64,000 nt of DNA from Liolophura sinensis (lineage: Eukaryota > Mollusca > Polyplacophora > Chitonida > Chitonidae), in contig NW_027018046.1 of assembly GCF_032854445.1 (NCBI RefSeq), positions 1 through 64,000 on the forward strand, read 5' to 3'. A program made the position numbers and the translations under genes. Below the pieces are notes generated by a model. That model did not search any database. It saw only the letters and a program-made list of their open reading frames with translations, and had not been told where the DNA came from. The number at the start of each line of letters is the position of its first letter. The stretch's first letter is position 1. Shown here piece by piece: positions 39,413 to 50,575 of the stretch.

Positions 39413-41611
39413 ATGATCATTTATGTCAAAATCACGTGCCCAGCAACGGCTCTTACTCCATGGAAAACCAGGGAAATTTGCAATTATTTAACAGCTGCCG
39501 ATGCCTGGCCCAAATCCCCATCTTTTCGGATCTTATAAATGTGGGTAAGTGTTCAGTTGTACTTTTTACAGCAGACTGTATCAAGTACCTTGTGTTTTTC
39601 ACGTACAAATGGTGTGGTTTTTCTACACGTAGATAAAGACATTGAGATTGTCTTGCACTTAGAAGTAAGACAATTGCTGGGTGAGTTAAATGGGCTTAGC
39701 CCAAAGATTTCAGGTCTTCTGGGCTACCGAAGGGCACATAACTTATAGTCAAAAGTTGAATATAGTAATGACCAGTCGCGATTGTACAGAGTACAGTGTA
39801 GCCGATTTCAATTAACAAAAAGACCAGGCAAAAATGCAAAAGTGGAAAAACTGTTCCAGTGCTGCTGATAAGAGGCTAATCCGACGTATTTTGTGACGAG
39901 AAATCGAATGGTGCAAACCGCGTTGCTCTCCGACCAATACTTTAGGCTGTAGTGACAATTCAATGATCATTTATGTCATAATCACGTGCCCAGCAACGGC
40001 ACTTACTCCATGGAAACCAATGAAATTTGCAATTTTTCAACAGCTGCCGATACCTGGCTTAATTCCGCATCTTTTGGCACCTTACTGGAAGTGGGTCAGT
40101 GTTCAGTTGTACTTTTTACAGCAGACTGTATCAAGTACCTTGTGTTTTTCACGTACAAATGGTGTGGTTTTTCTACACGTAGATAAAGACATTGAGATTG
40201 TCTTGCACTTAGAAGTAAGGCAATTGCTGGGTGAGTTAAATGGGCTTAGCCCAAAGATTTGTCGTCTTCTGGCTACCGAAGGGCACATAACTTATAGTCA
40301 AAAGTTGAATATAGTAATGACCAGTCGCGAATGTACAGAGTACAGTGTAGCCGATTTCAATTAACAAAAAGACCAGGCAAAAATGCAAAAGTGCGAAAAC
40401 TGTTTCCAGTGAGGCTGGTAAGAGGCTAATCCAACGTATTTTGTGACGAGAAATCGAATGGTGCAAACCGCGTTGCTCTCCGACCAATACTTTTGGATGT
40501 AGCGACAATTAAATGATCATTTATGTCATAATCACGTGCCCAGCAACGGCTCTTACTCCATGGAAACCAGGGAAATTTGCAATTATTTAACAGCTGCCCG
40601 ATGCCTGGCCCGAATCCCCATCTTTTCGCATCTTATAAATGTGGGTAAGTGTTTAGTTGTACTTTTTTACAGCAGACTGTATCAAGTACCTTGTGTTTTT
40701 TATGTACAAATGGTGTGGTTTTTCTACACGTAGATAAAGACATTGAGATTGTCTTGCACTTAGAAGTAAGACAATTGCTGGGTGAGTTAAATGGGCTGAG
40801 CCCAAAGATTTCACGTCTTCTGGGCTACGAAGGGCACATAACTTATAGTCAAAAGTTGAATATAGTAATGACCAGTCGCGATTGTACAGAGTACAGTGTA
40901 GCCGATTTCAATTAACAAAAAGACCAGGTAAAAATGCAAAAGTGGAAAAACTGTTCCAGTGCTGCTGGTAAGAGGCTAATCCGACGTATTTTGTGACGAG
41001 AAATTGAATGGTGCAAACCGCGTTGCTCTCCGACCAATACTTTTGGCTGTAGCGACAATTGAATGATCATTTATGTCATAATCACGTGCCCAGCAACGGC
41101 TCTTACTCCATGGAAACCAGGGATATTTGCAATTTTTTAACAGCTGCCGATGCCTGGCCCAATTCCGCATCTTTTGGCACCTTATAAATGTGGGTCAGTG
41201 TTTAGTTGTACTTTTTACAGCAGACTGTATCAAGTACCTTGTGTTTTTCACGTACAAATGGTGTGGTTTTTCTACACGTAGATAAAGACATTGAGATTGT
41301 CTTGCACTTAGAAGTAAGGCAATTGCTGGGTGAGTTAAATGGGCTTAGCCCAAAGATTTCAGGTCTTCTGGGCTACCGAAGGGCACATAACTTATAGTCA
41401 AAAGTTGAATATAGTAATGACCAGTCGCGATTGTACAGAGTACAGTGTAGCCGATTTCAATTAACAAAAAGACCAGGCAAAAATGCAAAAGTGGAAAAAC
41501 TGTTCCAGTGCTACTAGTAAGAGGCTAATCCGTCGTATTTTGTGACGAGAAATCGAATGGTGCAATCCGCGTTGCTCTCCGACCAATACTTTTGGCTGTA
41601 GCGACAATTGA
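39413..41611 (+). repeat. Four-unit block, copy 2 (seven-unit offset)
   Basis: This is the partner of 35573-37768. It carries extra one-base indels not in the left copy (near 39475, 40085, 40271, 40402, 40598, 40661 and 40828), the same asymmetry seen between the two copies of the 10868/14707 block. Confidence 0.78.
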
Positions 41612-43149
41612 ATGATCATTTATGTCATAATCACGTGCCCAGCAACGGCTCTTACTCCATGGAAACCAGGGAAGTTTACAATTTTTCAACAGCCTCCGAT
41701 GCCTGGCTCAATTGCGCATCTTTTGGCACCTTACTGAAGTGAGTCAGTGTTCAGTTGTACTTTTTACAGCAGACTGTATCAAGTACCTTGTGTTTTTCAC
41801 GTACAAATGGTGTGGTTTTTTCTACACGTAGATAAAGACATTGAGATTGTCTTGCACTTAGAAGTAAGGCAATTGCTGGGTGAGTTAAATGGGCTTAGCC
41901 CAAAGATTTCAGGTCTTCTGGGCTACCGAAGGGCACATAACTTATAGTCAAAAGTTGAATATAGTAATGACCAGTCGCGATTGTACAGAGTACAGTGTAG
42001 CCGATTTCAATTAACAAAAAGACCAGGGAAAAATGCAAAATTGCGAAAACTGTTCCAGTGCTGCTGGTAAGAGGCTAATCCGACGTATTTTGTGACGAGA
42101 AATCGAATGGTGCAAACCGCGTTGCTCTCCGACCAATACTTTTGGATGTAGCGTCAATTAAATGATCATTTATGTCATAATCACGTGCCCAGCAACGGCT
42201 CTTACTCCATGGAAACCAGGGAAATTTGCAATTATTTAACAGCTGCCGATGCCTAGCCCAAATCCCCATCTTTTCGCATCTTATAAATGTGGGTAAGTGT
42301 TTAGTTGTACTTTTTACAGCAGACTGTATCAAGTACCTTGTGTTTTTCACGTACAAATGGTGTGGTTTTTCTACACGTAGATAAAGACATTGAGATTGTC
42401 TTGCACTTAGAAGTAAGACAATTGCTGGGTGAGTTAAATGGGCTTAGCCCAAAGATTTCAGGTCTTCTGGGCTACCGAAGGGCACATAACTTATAGTCAA
42501 AAGTTGAATATAGTAATGACCAGTCGCGATTGTACAGAGTACAGTGTAGCCGATTTCAATTAACAAAAAGACCAGGCAAGAATGCAAAAGTGGAAAAACT
42601 GTTCCAGTGCTGCTGGTAAGAGGCTAATCCGACGTATTTTGTGACGAGAAATCAAATGGTGCAAAGAGCGTTGCTCTCCGACCAATACTTTAGGCTGTAG
42701 TGACAATTCAATGATCATTTATGTCAATATCACGTGCCCAGCAACGGCACTTACTCCATGGAAACCAATGAAATTTGCAATTTTTCAACAGCTGCCGATA
42801 CCTGGCTTAATTCCGCATCTTTTGGCACCTTACTGAAGTGGGTCAGTGTTCAGTTGTAATTTTTACAGCAGACTGTATCAAGTACCTTGTGTTTTTCACG
42901 TACAAATGGTGTGGTTTTTCTACACGTAGATAAAGACATTGAGATTGTCTTGCACTTAGAAGTAAGGCAATTGCTGGGTGAGTTAAATGGGCTTAGCCCA
43001 AAGATTTGACGTCTTCTGGGCTACCGAAGGGCACATAACTTATAGTCAAAAGTTGAATATAGTAATGACCAGTCGCGATTGTACAGAGTACAGTGTAGCC
43101 GATTTCAATTAACAAAAAGACCAGGCAAAAATGCAAAAGTGCGAAAACT

Positions 43150-45990
43150 GTTCCAGTGCTGCTGGTAAGAGGCTAATCCAACGTATTTTGTGACGAGAAA
43201 TCGAATGGTGCAAACCGCGTTGCTCTCCGACCAATACTTTTGGATGTAGCGTCAATTAAATGATCATTTATGTCATAATCACGTGCCCAGCAACGGCTCT
43301 TACTCCATGGAAACCAGGGAAATTTGCAATTATTTAACAGCTGCCGATGCCTGGCCCAAATCCCCATCTTTTCGCATCTTATAAATGTGGGTAAGTGTTT
43401 AGTTGTACTTTTTACAGCAGACTGTATCAAGTACCTTGTGTTTTTCATGTACAAATGGTGTGGTTTTTCTACACGTAGATAAAGACATTGAGATTGTCTT
43501 GCACTTAGAAGTAAGACAATTGCTGGGTGAGTTAAATGGGCTTAGCCCAAAGATTTCAGGTCTTCTGGGCTACCGAAGGGCACATAACTTATAGTCAAAA
43601 GTTGAATATAGTAATGACCAGTCGCGATTGTACAGAGTACAGTGTAGCCGATTTCAATTAACAAAAAGACCAGGCAAGAATGCAAAAGTGGAAAAACTGT
43701 TCCAGTGCTGCTGGTAAGAGGCTAATCCGACGTATTTTGTGACGAGAAATCGAATGGTGCAAACCGCGTTGCTCTCCGACCAATACTTTAGGCTGTAGTG
43801 ACAATTCAATGATCATTTATGTCATAATCACGTGCCCAGCAACGGCACTTACTCCATGGAAACCAATGAAATTTGCAATTTTTCAACAGCTGCCGATACC
43901 TGGCTTAATTCCGCATCTTTTGGCACCTTACTGAAGTGGGTCAGTGTTCAGTTGTACTTTTTACAGCAGACTGTATCAAGTACCTTGTGTTTTTCACGTA
44001 CAAATGGTGTGGTTTTTCTACACGTAGATAAAGACATTGAGATTGTCTTGCACTTAGAAGTAAGGCAATTGCTGGGTGAGTTAAATGGGCTTAGCCGAAA
44101 GATTTGTCGTCTTCTGGGCTACCGAAGGGCACATAACTTATAGTCAAAAGTTGAATATAGTAATGACCAGTCGCGATTGTACAGAGTACAGTGTAGCCGA
44201 TTTCAATTAACAAAAAGACCAGGCAAAAATGCAAAAGTGCGAAAACTGTTCCAGTGAGGCTGATAAGAGGCTAATCCAACGTATTTTGTGACGAGAAATC
44301 GAATGGTGCAAACCGCGTTGCTCTCCGACCAATACATTTCGATGTAGCGACAATTAAATGATCATTTATGTCATAATCACGTGCCCAGCAACGGCTCTTA
44401 CTCCATGGAAACCAGGGATATTTGCAATTATTTAACAGCTGCCGATGCCTGGCCCAATTCCGCATCTTTTGGCACCTTATAAATGTGGGTCAGTGTTTAG
44501 TTGTACTTTTTACAGCAGACTGTATCAAGTACCTTGTGTTTTTCATGTACAAATGGTGTGGTTTTTCTACACGTAGATAAAGACATTGAGATTGTCTTGC
44601 ACTTAGAAGTAAGGCAATTGCTGGGTGAGTTAAATGGGCTGAGCCCAAAGATTTCAGGTCTTCTGGGCTACCGAAGGGCACATAACTTATAGTCAAAAGT
44701 TGAATATAGTAATGACCAGTCGCGATTGTACAGAGTACAGTGTAGCCGATTTCAATTAACAAAAAGACCAGGCAAAAATGCAAAAGTGGAAAAACTGTTC
44801 CAGTGCTACTAGTAAGAGGCTAATCCGACGTATTTTGTGACGAGAAATCGAATGGTGCAATCCGCGTTGCTCTCCGACCAATACTTTTGGCTGTAGCGAC
44901 AATTGAATGATCATTTATGTCATAATCACGTGCGTAGCAACGGCTCTTACTCCATGGAAACCAGGGAAGTTTACAATTTTTCAACAGCTGCCGATGCCTG
45001 GCTCAATTGCGCATCTTTTGGCACCTTACTGAAGTGAGTCAGTGTTCAGTTGTACTTTTTACAGCAGACTGTATCAAGTACCTTGTGTTTTTCACGTACA
45101 AATGGTGTGGTTTTTCTACACGTAGATAAAGACAATAATGCAAAAGTGGAAAAACTTTTCCAGTGCTGCTGGTAAGAGGCTAATCTGACGTATTTTGTAA
45201 CGAGAAATCGAATGGTGCAAACCGCGTTGCTCTCCGACCAATACTTTTGGCTGTAGCGACAATTGAATAATCATTTATGTCATAATCACGTGCCCAGCAA
45301 CGGCTCTTACTCCATGGAAACCAGGGATATTTGCTATTTTTTAACAGCTGCCGATGCCTGGCCCAATTCCGCATCTTTTGGCACCTTATAAATGTGGGTC
45401 AGTGTTTAGTTGTACTTTTTACAGCAGACTTTATCAAGTACCTTGTGTTTTTTATGTACAAATGGTGTGGTTTTTCTACACGTAGATAAAGACATTGCGA
45501 TTGTCTTGCACTTAGAAGTAAGGCAATTGCTGGGTGAGTTAAATGGGCTGAGCCCAAAGATTTCAGGTCTTCTGGGCTACCGAAGGGCACATAACTTATA
45601 GTCAAAAGTTGAATAAAGTAATGACCAGTCGCGATTGTACAGAGTACAGTGTAGCCGATTTCAAATAACAAAAAGACCAGGCAAAAATGCAAAAGTGGAA
45701 AAACTGTTCCAGTGCTACTAGTAAGAGGCTAATCCGACGTATTTTGTGACGAGAAATCGAATGGTGCAATGCGCGTTGCTCTCCGACCAATACTTTTGGC
45801 TGTAGCGACAATTGAATGATCATTTATGTCATAATCACGTGCCCAGCAACGGCTCTTACTCCATGGAAACCAGGGAACTTTACAATTTTTCAACAGCTGC
45901 CGATGCCTGGCTCAATTGCGCATCTTTTGGCACCTTACTGAAGTGAGTCAGTGTTCAGTTGTACTTTTTACAGCAGACTGTATCAAGTAC
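43150..45990 (+). repeat. About 2.8 kb block containing a short unit, copy 1
   Basis: Unit anchors inside are 43260 (K'), 43809 (E1), 44358 (K), 44907 (short), 45267 (K) and 45816 (C). The same order recurs at a constant offset of 6767 bp (50027, 50576, 51125, 51674, 52034, 52583). Shared private features are the 189 bp deletion, GAGGCTGATAAGAGG, ATACATTTNGATG near 44334 and 51101, TTTCAAATAAC, and GGGAACTTTAC at the right end. Similarity to the partner drops within the last unit, where the right copy reads CTTGGAAGTAGAAG. Confidence 0.8.
44907..45266 (+). repeat. Short 360 bp unit 1 (189 bp deletion)
   Basis: The sequence runs normally to GATAAAGACA at 45125-45134, then jumps to ATAATGCAAAAG. 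In a full unit (53681) the two AGACA copies lie at 53904-53908 and 54093-54097, exactly 189 bp apart, and 549 minus 189 is 360. The right-hand part matches the 53681 unit's rare 3' variants (ACAATAATGC, TTTTGTAACGAG, ATAATCAT). The deleted part includes the hairpin, TCGCGA and the TGTAC inverted repeat. Confidence 0.92.
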
Positions 45991-46364
45991 CTTGTGTTTT
46001 TCACGTACAAATGGTGTGGTTTTTCTACACGTAGATAAAGACATTGAGATTGTCTTGCACTTAGAAGTAAGGCAATTGCTGCGTGAGTTAAATGGGCTTA
46101 GCCCAAAGATTTCAGGTCTTCTGGGCTACCGAAGGGCACATAACTTATAGTCAAAAGTTGAATATAGTAATGACCAGTCGCGATTGTACAGAGTACAGTG
46201 TAGCCGATTTCAATTAACAAAAAGACCAGGCAAAAATGCAAAAGTGGAAAAACTGTTCCAGTGCTGCTGGTAAGAGGCTAATCCGACGTATTTTGTGACG
46301 AGAAATCGAATGGTGCAAACCGCGTTGCTCTCCGACCAATACATTTGGCTGTAGTAACAATTGA

Positions 46365-47462
46365 ATGATCATTTATGTCATAATCACGTGCCCAGCAACG
46401 GCTCTTACTCCATGGAAACCAGGGAAATTTGCAATTTTTCAACAGCTGCCGATGCCTGGCTCAATTGCGCATCTTTTGGCACCTTACTGAAGTGAGTCAG
46501 TGTTCATTTGTACTTTTTACAGCAGACTGTATCAAGTACCTTGTGTTTTTCACGTACAAATGGTGTGGTTTTTCTACACGTAGATAAAGACATTGAGATT
46601 GTCTTGCACTTAGAAGTAAGGCAATTGCTGCGTGAGTTAAATGGGCTTAGCCCAAAGATTTCAGGTCTTCTGGGCTACCGAAGGGCACATAACTTATAGT
46701 CAAAAGTTGAATATAGTAATGACCAGTCGCGATTGTACAGAGTACAGTGTAGCCGATTTCAATTAACAAAAAGAGCAGGCAAAAATGCAAAAGTGCGAAA
46801 ACTGTTCCAGTACTGCTGGTAAGAGGCTAATCCGACGTATTTTGTGACGAGAAATCGAATGGTGCAAACCGCGTTGCTCTTCGACCAATACTTTTGGCTG
46901 TAGTGACAATTGAATGATCATTTATGTCATAATCACGTGCCCAGCAACGGCTCTTACTCCATGGAAACCAAGGAAATTTGCAATTTTTCAACAGCTGTCG
47001 ATGCCTGGCTCAATTCCGCATCTTTTGGCATCTTACTGAAGTGGGTCAGTGTTCAGTTGTACTTTTTACAGCAGACTGTATCAAGTACCTTGTGTTTTTC
47101 ACGTACAAATGGTGTGGTTTTTCTACACGTAGATAAAGACATTGAGATTGTCTTGCACTTAGAAGTAAGGCAATTGCTGGGTGAGTTAAATGGGCTTAGC
47201 CCAAAGATTTCAGGTCTTCTGGGCTACCGAAGGGCACATAACTTATAGTCAAAAGTTGAATATAGTAATGACCAGTCGCGATTGTACAGAGTACAGTGTA
47301 GCCGATTTCAATTAACAAAAAGACCAGGCAAAAATGCAAAAGTGGAAAAACTGTTCCAGTGCTACTAGTAAGAGGCTAATCCGTCGTATTTTGTGACGAG
47401 AAATCGAATGGTGCAATCCGCGTTGCTCTCCGACCAATACTTTTGCCTGTAGCGACAATTGA
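46365..47462 (+). repeat. Two-unit block, partner of 38318-39412
   Basis: It shares GCTGCGTGAGTT, CCAGTACTGCTGG, CTCTTCGACCAA, AGCTGTCGATGCC and GGCATCTTACTG with the block about 8.05 kb to the left. The right flank also matches (CTACTAGTAAG then CCGTCGTATT near 47365 and 39311). Confidence 0.72.
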
Positions 47463-48560
47463 ATGATCATTTATGTCATAATCACGTGCGTAGCAACGGC
47501 TCTTACTCCATGGAAACCAGGGAAGTTTACAATTTTTCAACAGCTGCCGATGCCTGGCTCAATTGCGCATCTTTTGGCACCTTACTGAAGTGAGTCAGTG
47601 TTCAGTTGTACTTTTTACAGCAGACTGTATCAAGTACCTTGTGTTTTTCACGTACAAATGGTGTGGTTTTTCTACACGTAGATAAAGACATTGAGATTGT
47701 CTTGCACTTAGAAGTAAGGCAATTGCTGGGTGAGTTAAATGGGCATAGCCCAAAGATTTGACGTCTTCTGGGCTACCGAAGGGCACATAACTTATAGTCA
47801 AAAGTTGAATATAGTAATGACCAGTCGCGATTGTACAGAGTACAGTGTAGCCGATTTCAATTAACAAAAAGACCAGGGAAAAATGCAAAATTGCGAAAAC
47901 TGTTCCAGTGCTGCTGGTAAGAGGCTAATCCAACGTATTTTGTGACGAGAAATCGAATGGTGCAAACCGCGTTGCTCTCCGACCAATACTTTTGGATGTA
48001 GCGTCAATTAAATGATCATTTATGTCATAATCACGTGCCCAGCAACGGCTCTTACTCCATGGAAACCAGGGAAATTTGCAATTATTTAACAGCTGCCGAT
48101 GCCTGGCCCAAATCCCCATCTTTTCGCATCTTATAAATGTGGGTAAGTGTTTAGTTGTACTTTTTACAGCAGACTGTATCAAGTACCTTGTGTTTTTCAT
48201 GTACAAATGGTGTGGTTTTTCTACACGTAGATAAAGACATTGAGATTGTCTTGCACTTAGAAGTAAGACAATTGCTGGGTGAGTTAAATGGGCTTAGCCC
48301 AAAGATTTCAGGTCTTCTGGGCTACCGAAGGGCACATAACTTATAGTCAAAAGTTGAATATAGTAATGACCAGTCGCGATTGTACAGAGTACAGTGTAGC
48401 CGATTTCAATTAACAAAAAGACCAGGCAAGAATGCAAAAGTGGAAAAACTGTTCCAGTGCTGCTGGTAAGAGGCTAATCCGACGTATTTTGTGACGAGAA
48501 ATCGAATGGTGCAAACCGCGTTGCTCTCCGACCAATACTTTAGGCTGTAGTGACAATTCA
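47463..48560 (+). repeat. Two-unit block shared with 49478-50575
   Basis: Unit anchors are 47463 (C with GCGTAGC) and 48012 (K'). The pair recurs at 49478 and 50027, offset 2015 bp. The private variant GGGCATAGCCC (A for T) is present near 47741 and 49756, and GGGAAAAATGCAAAATTGCG follows in both. Confidence 0.78.
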
Positions 48561-48921
48561 ATGATCATTTATGTCATAATCACGTGCGTAGCAACGGCTC
48601 TTACTCCATGGAAACCAGGGAAGTTTACAATTTTTCAACAGCTGCCGATGCCTGGCTCAATTGCGCATCTTTTGGCACCTTACTGAAGTGAGTCAGTGTT
48701 CAGTTGTACTTTTTACAGCAGACTGTATCAAGTACCTTGTGTTTTTCACGTACAAATGGTGTGGTTTTTCTACACGTAGATAAAGACAATAATGCAAAAG
48801 TGGAAAAACTTTTCCAGTGCTGCTGGTAAGAGGCTAATCTGACGTATTTTGTAACGAGAAAATCGAATGGTGCAAACCACGTTGCTCTCCGACCAATACT
48901 TTTGGCTGTAGCGACAATTCA
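48561..48921 (+). repeat. Short 361 bp unit 2, chimeric left end
   Basis: It has the same AGACA junction (48784-48788) as the other short units, plus one extra A near 48859. Its left edge has the E1-type CAATTCAATGATC, but from 48588 it has the GCGTAGC, GGGAAGTTTAC type. It is therefore a recombinant between an E1 unit and a short-unit lineage, switching within about 28 bp around the anchor and E-box. Confidence 0.88.
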
Positions 48922-49477
48922 ATAATCATTTATGTCATAATCACGTGCCCAGCAACGGCTCTTACTCCATGGAAACCAGGGATATTTGCTATTTTTTAAC
49001 AGCTGCGCCGATGCCTGGCCCAATTCCGCATCTTTTGGCACCTTATAAATGTGGGTCAGTGTTTAGTTGTACTTTTTACAGCAGACTGTATCAAGTACCT
49101 TGTGTTTTTTATGTACAAATGGTGTGGTTTTTCTACACGTAGATAAAGACATTGCGATTGTCCTTGCACTTAGAAGTAAGGCAATTGCTGGGTGAGTTAA
49201 ATGGGCTGAGCCCCAAAGATTTCAGGTCTTCTGGGCTACCGAAGGGCACATAACTTATAGTCAAAAGTTGAATAAAGTAATGACCAGTCGCGATTGTACA
49301 GAGTACAGTGTAGCCGATTTCAAATAACAAAAAGACCAGGCAAAAATGCAAAAGTGGAAAAACTGTTCCAGTGCTACTAGTAAGAGGCTAATCCGACGTA
49401 TTTTGTGACGAGAAATCGAATGGTGCAATCCGCGTTGCTCTCCGACCAATACTTTTGGCTGTAGCGGCGACAATTGA

Positions 49478-50575
49478 ATGATCATTTATGTCATAATCAC
49501 GTGCGTAGCAACGGCTCTTACTCCATGGAAACCAGGGAAGTTTACAATTTTTCAACAGCTGCCGATGCCTGGCTCAATTGCGCATCTTTTGGCACCTTAC
49601 TGAAGTGAGTCAGTGTTCAGTTGTACTTTTTACAGCAGACTGTATCAAGTACCTTGTGTTTTTCACGTACAAATGGTGTGGTTTTTCTACACGTAGATAA
49701 AGACATTGAGATTGTCTTGCACTTAGAAGTAAGGCAATTGCTGGGTGAGTTAAATGGGCATAGCCCAAAGATTTGACGTCTTCTGGGCTACCGAAGGGCA
49801 CATAACTTATAGTCAAAAGTTGAATATAGTAATGACCAGTCGCGATTGTACAGAGTACAGTGTAGCCGATTTCAATTAACAAAAAGACCAGGGAAAAATG
49901 CAAAATTGCGAAAACTGTTCCAGTGCTGCTGGTAAGAGGCTAATCCAACGTATTTTGTGACGAGAAATCGAATGGTGCAAACCGCGTTGCTCTCCGACCA
50001 ATACTTTTGGATGTAGCGTCAATTAAATGATCATTTATGTCATAATCACGTGCCCAGCAACGGCTCTTACTCCATGGAAACCAGGGAAATTTGCAATTAT
50101 TTAACAGCTGCCGATGCCTGGCCCAAATCCCCATCTTTTCGCATCTTATAAATGTGGGTAAGTGTTTAGTTGTACTTTTTACAGCAGACTGTATCAAGTA
50201 CCTTGTGTTTTTCACGTACAAATGGTGTGGTTTTTCTACACGTAGATAAAGACATTGAGATTGTCTTGCACTTAGAAGTAAGACAATTGCTGGGTGAGTT
50301 AAATGGGCTTAGCCCAAAGATTTCAGGTCTTCTGGGCTACCGAAGGGCACATAACTTATAGTCAAAAGTTGAATATAGTAATGACCAGTCGCGATTGTAC
50401 AGAGTACAGTGTAGCCGATTTCAATTAACAAAAAGACCAGGCAAGAATGCAAAAGTGGAAAAACTGTTCCAGTGCTGCTGGTAAGAGGCTAATCCGACGT
50501 ATTTTGTGACGAGAAATCGAATGGTGCAAACCGCGTTGCTCTCCGACCAATACTTTAGGCTGTAGTGACAATTCA
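49478..50575 (+). repeat. Two-unit block, partner of 47463-48560
   Basis: Offset 2015 bp from its partner, with GGGCATAGCCC and the GGGAAAAATGCAAAATTGCG tail. Its second unit is also the first unit of the 6767 bp-offset block, so at least two separate copying events overlap here. Confidence 0.78.

Larger units (their letters stand above)
30632..43259 (+). repeat. Array zone 5: E1/E2 two-unit higher-order repeat
   Basis: Unit anchors are 30632, 31181, 31730, 32279, 32828, 33377, 33926, 34475, 35024, 35573, 36122, 36671, 37220, 37769, 38318, 38864, 39413, 39963, 40513, 41063, 41612, 42162 and 42711. E1 units (30632, 31730, 32828, 35024, 36122, 39963, 42711) have CAATTCAATGATC, GATACCTGGCTTAATTCC, usually AACCAATGAAATT, and often a 3' end CCAGTGAGGCTGG. 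E2 units (31181, 32279, 35573, 36671, 39413, 40513, 42162) usually have CAATTAAATGATC, and have AATTATTTAACAGC, CAAATCCCCATC or CGAATCCCCATC, and GGGTAAGTG. The two alternate at 1098 bp in several runs, broken by inserted C, K and T units. Confidence 0.85.
45267..49477 (+). repeat. Array zone 6 core between short units
   Basis: Unit anchors are 45267 (K, ATAATCAT), 45816 (C), 46365 (C), 46914 (C), 47463 (C), 48012 (K'), 48561 (short) and 48922 (K, 556 bp). The last is the longest unit in the window; it has at least four small insertions (CTGCGCCGATG near 49005, GTCCTTGCAC near 49160, GAGCCCCAAAG near 49208, GTAGCGGCGACAA near 49461). Its sister at 45267 lacks them. No gene is seen. Confidence 0.85.
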
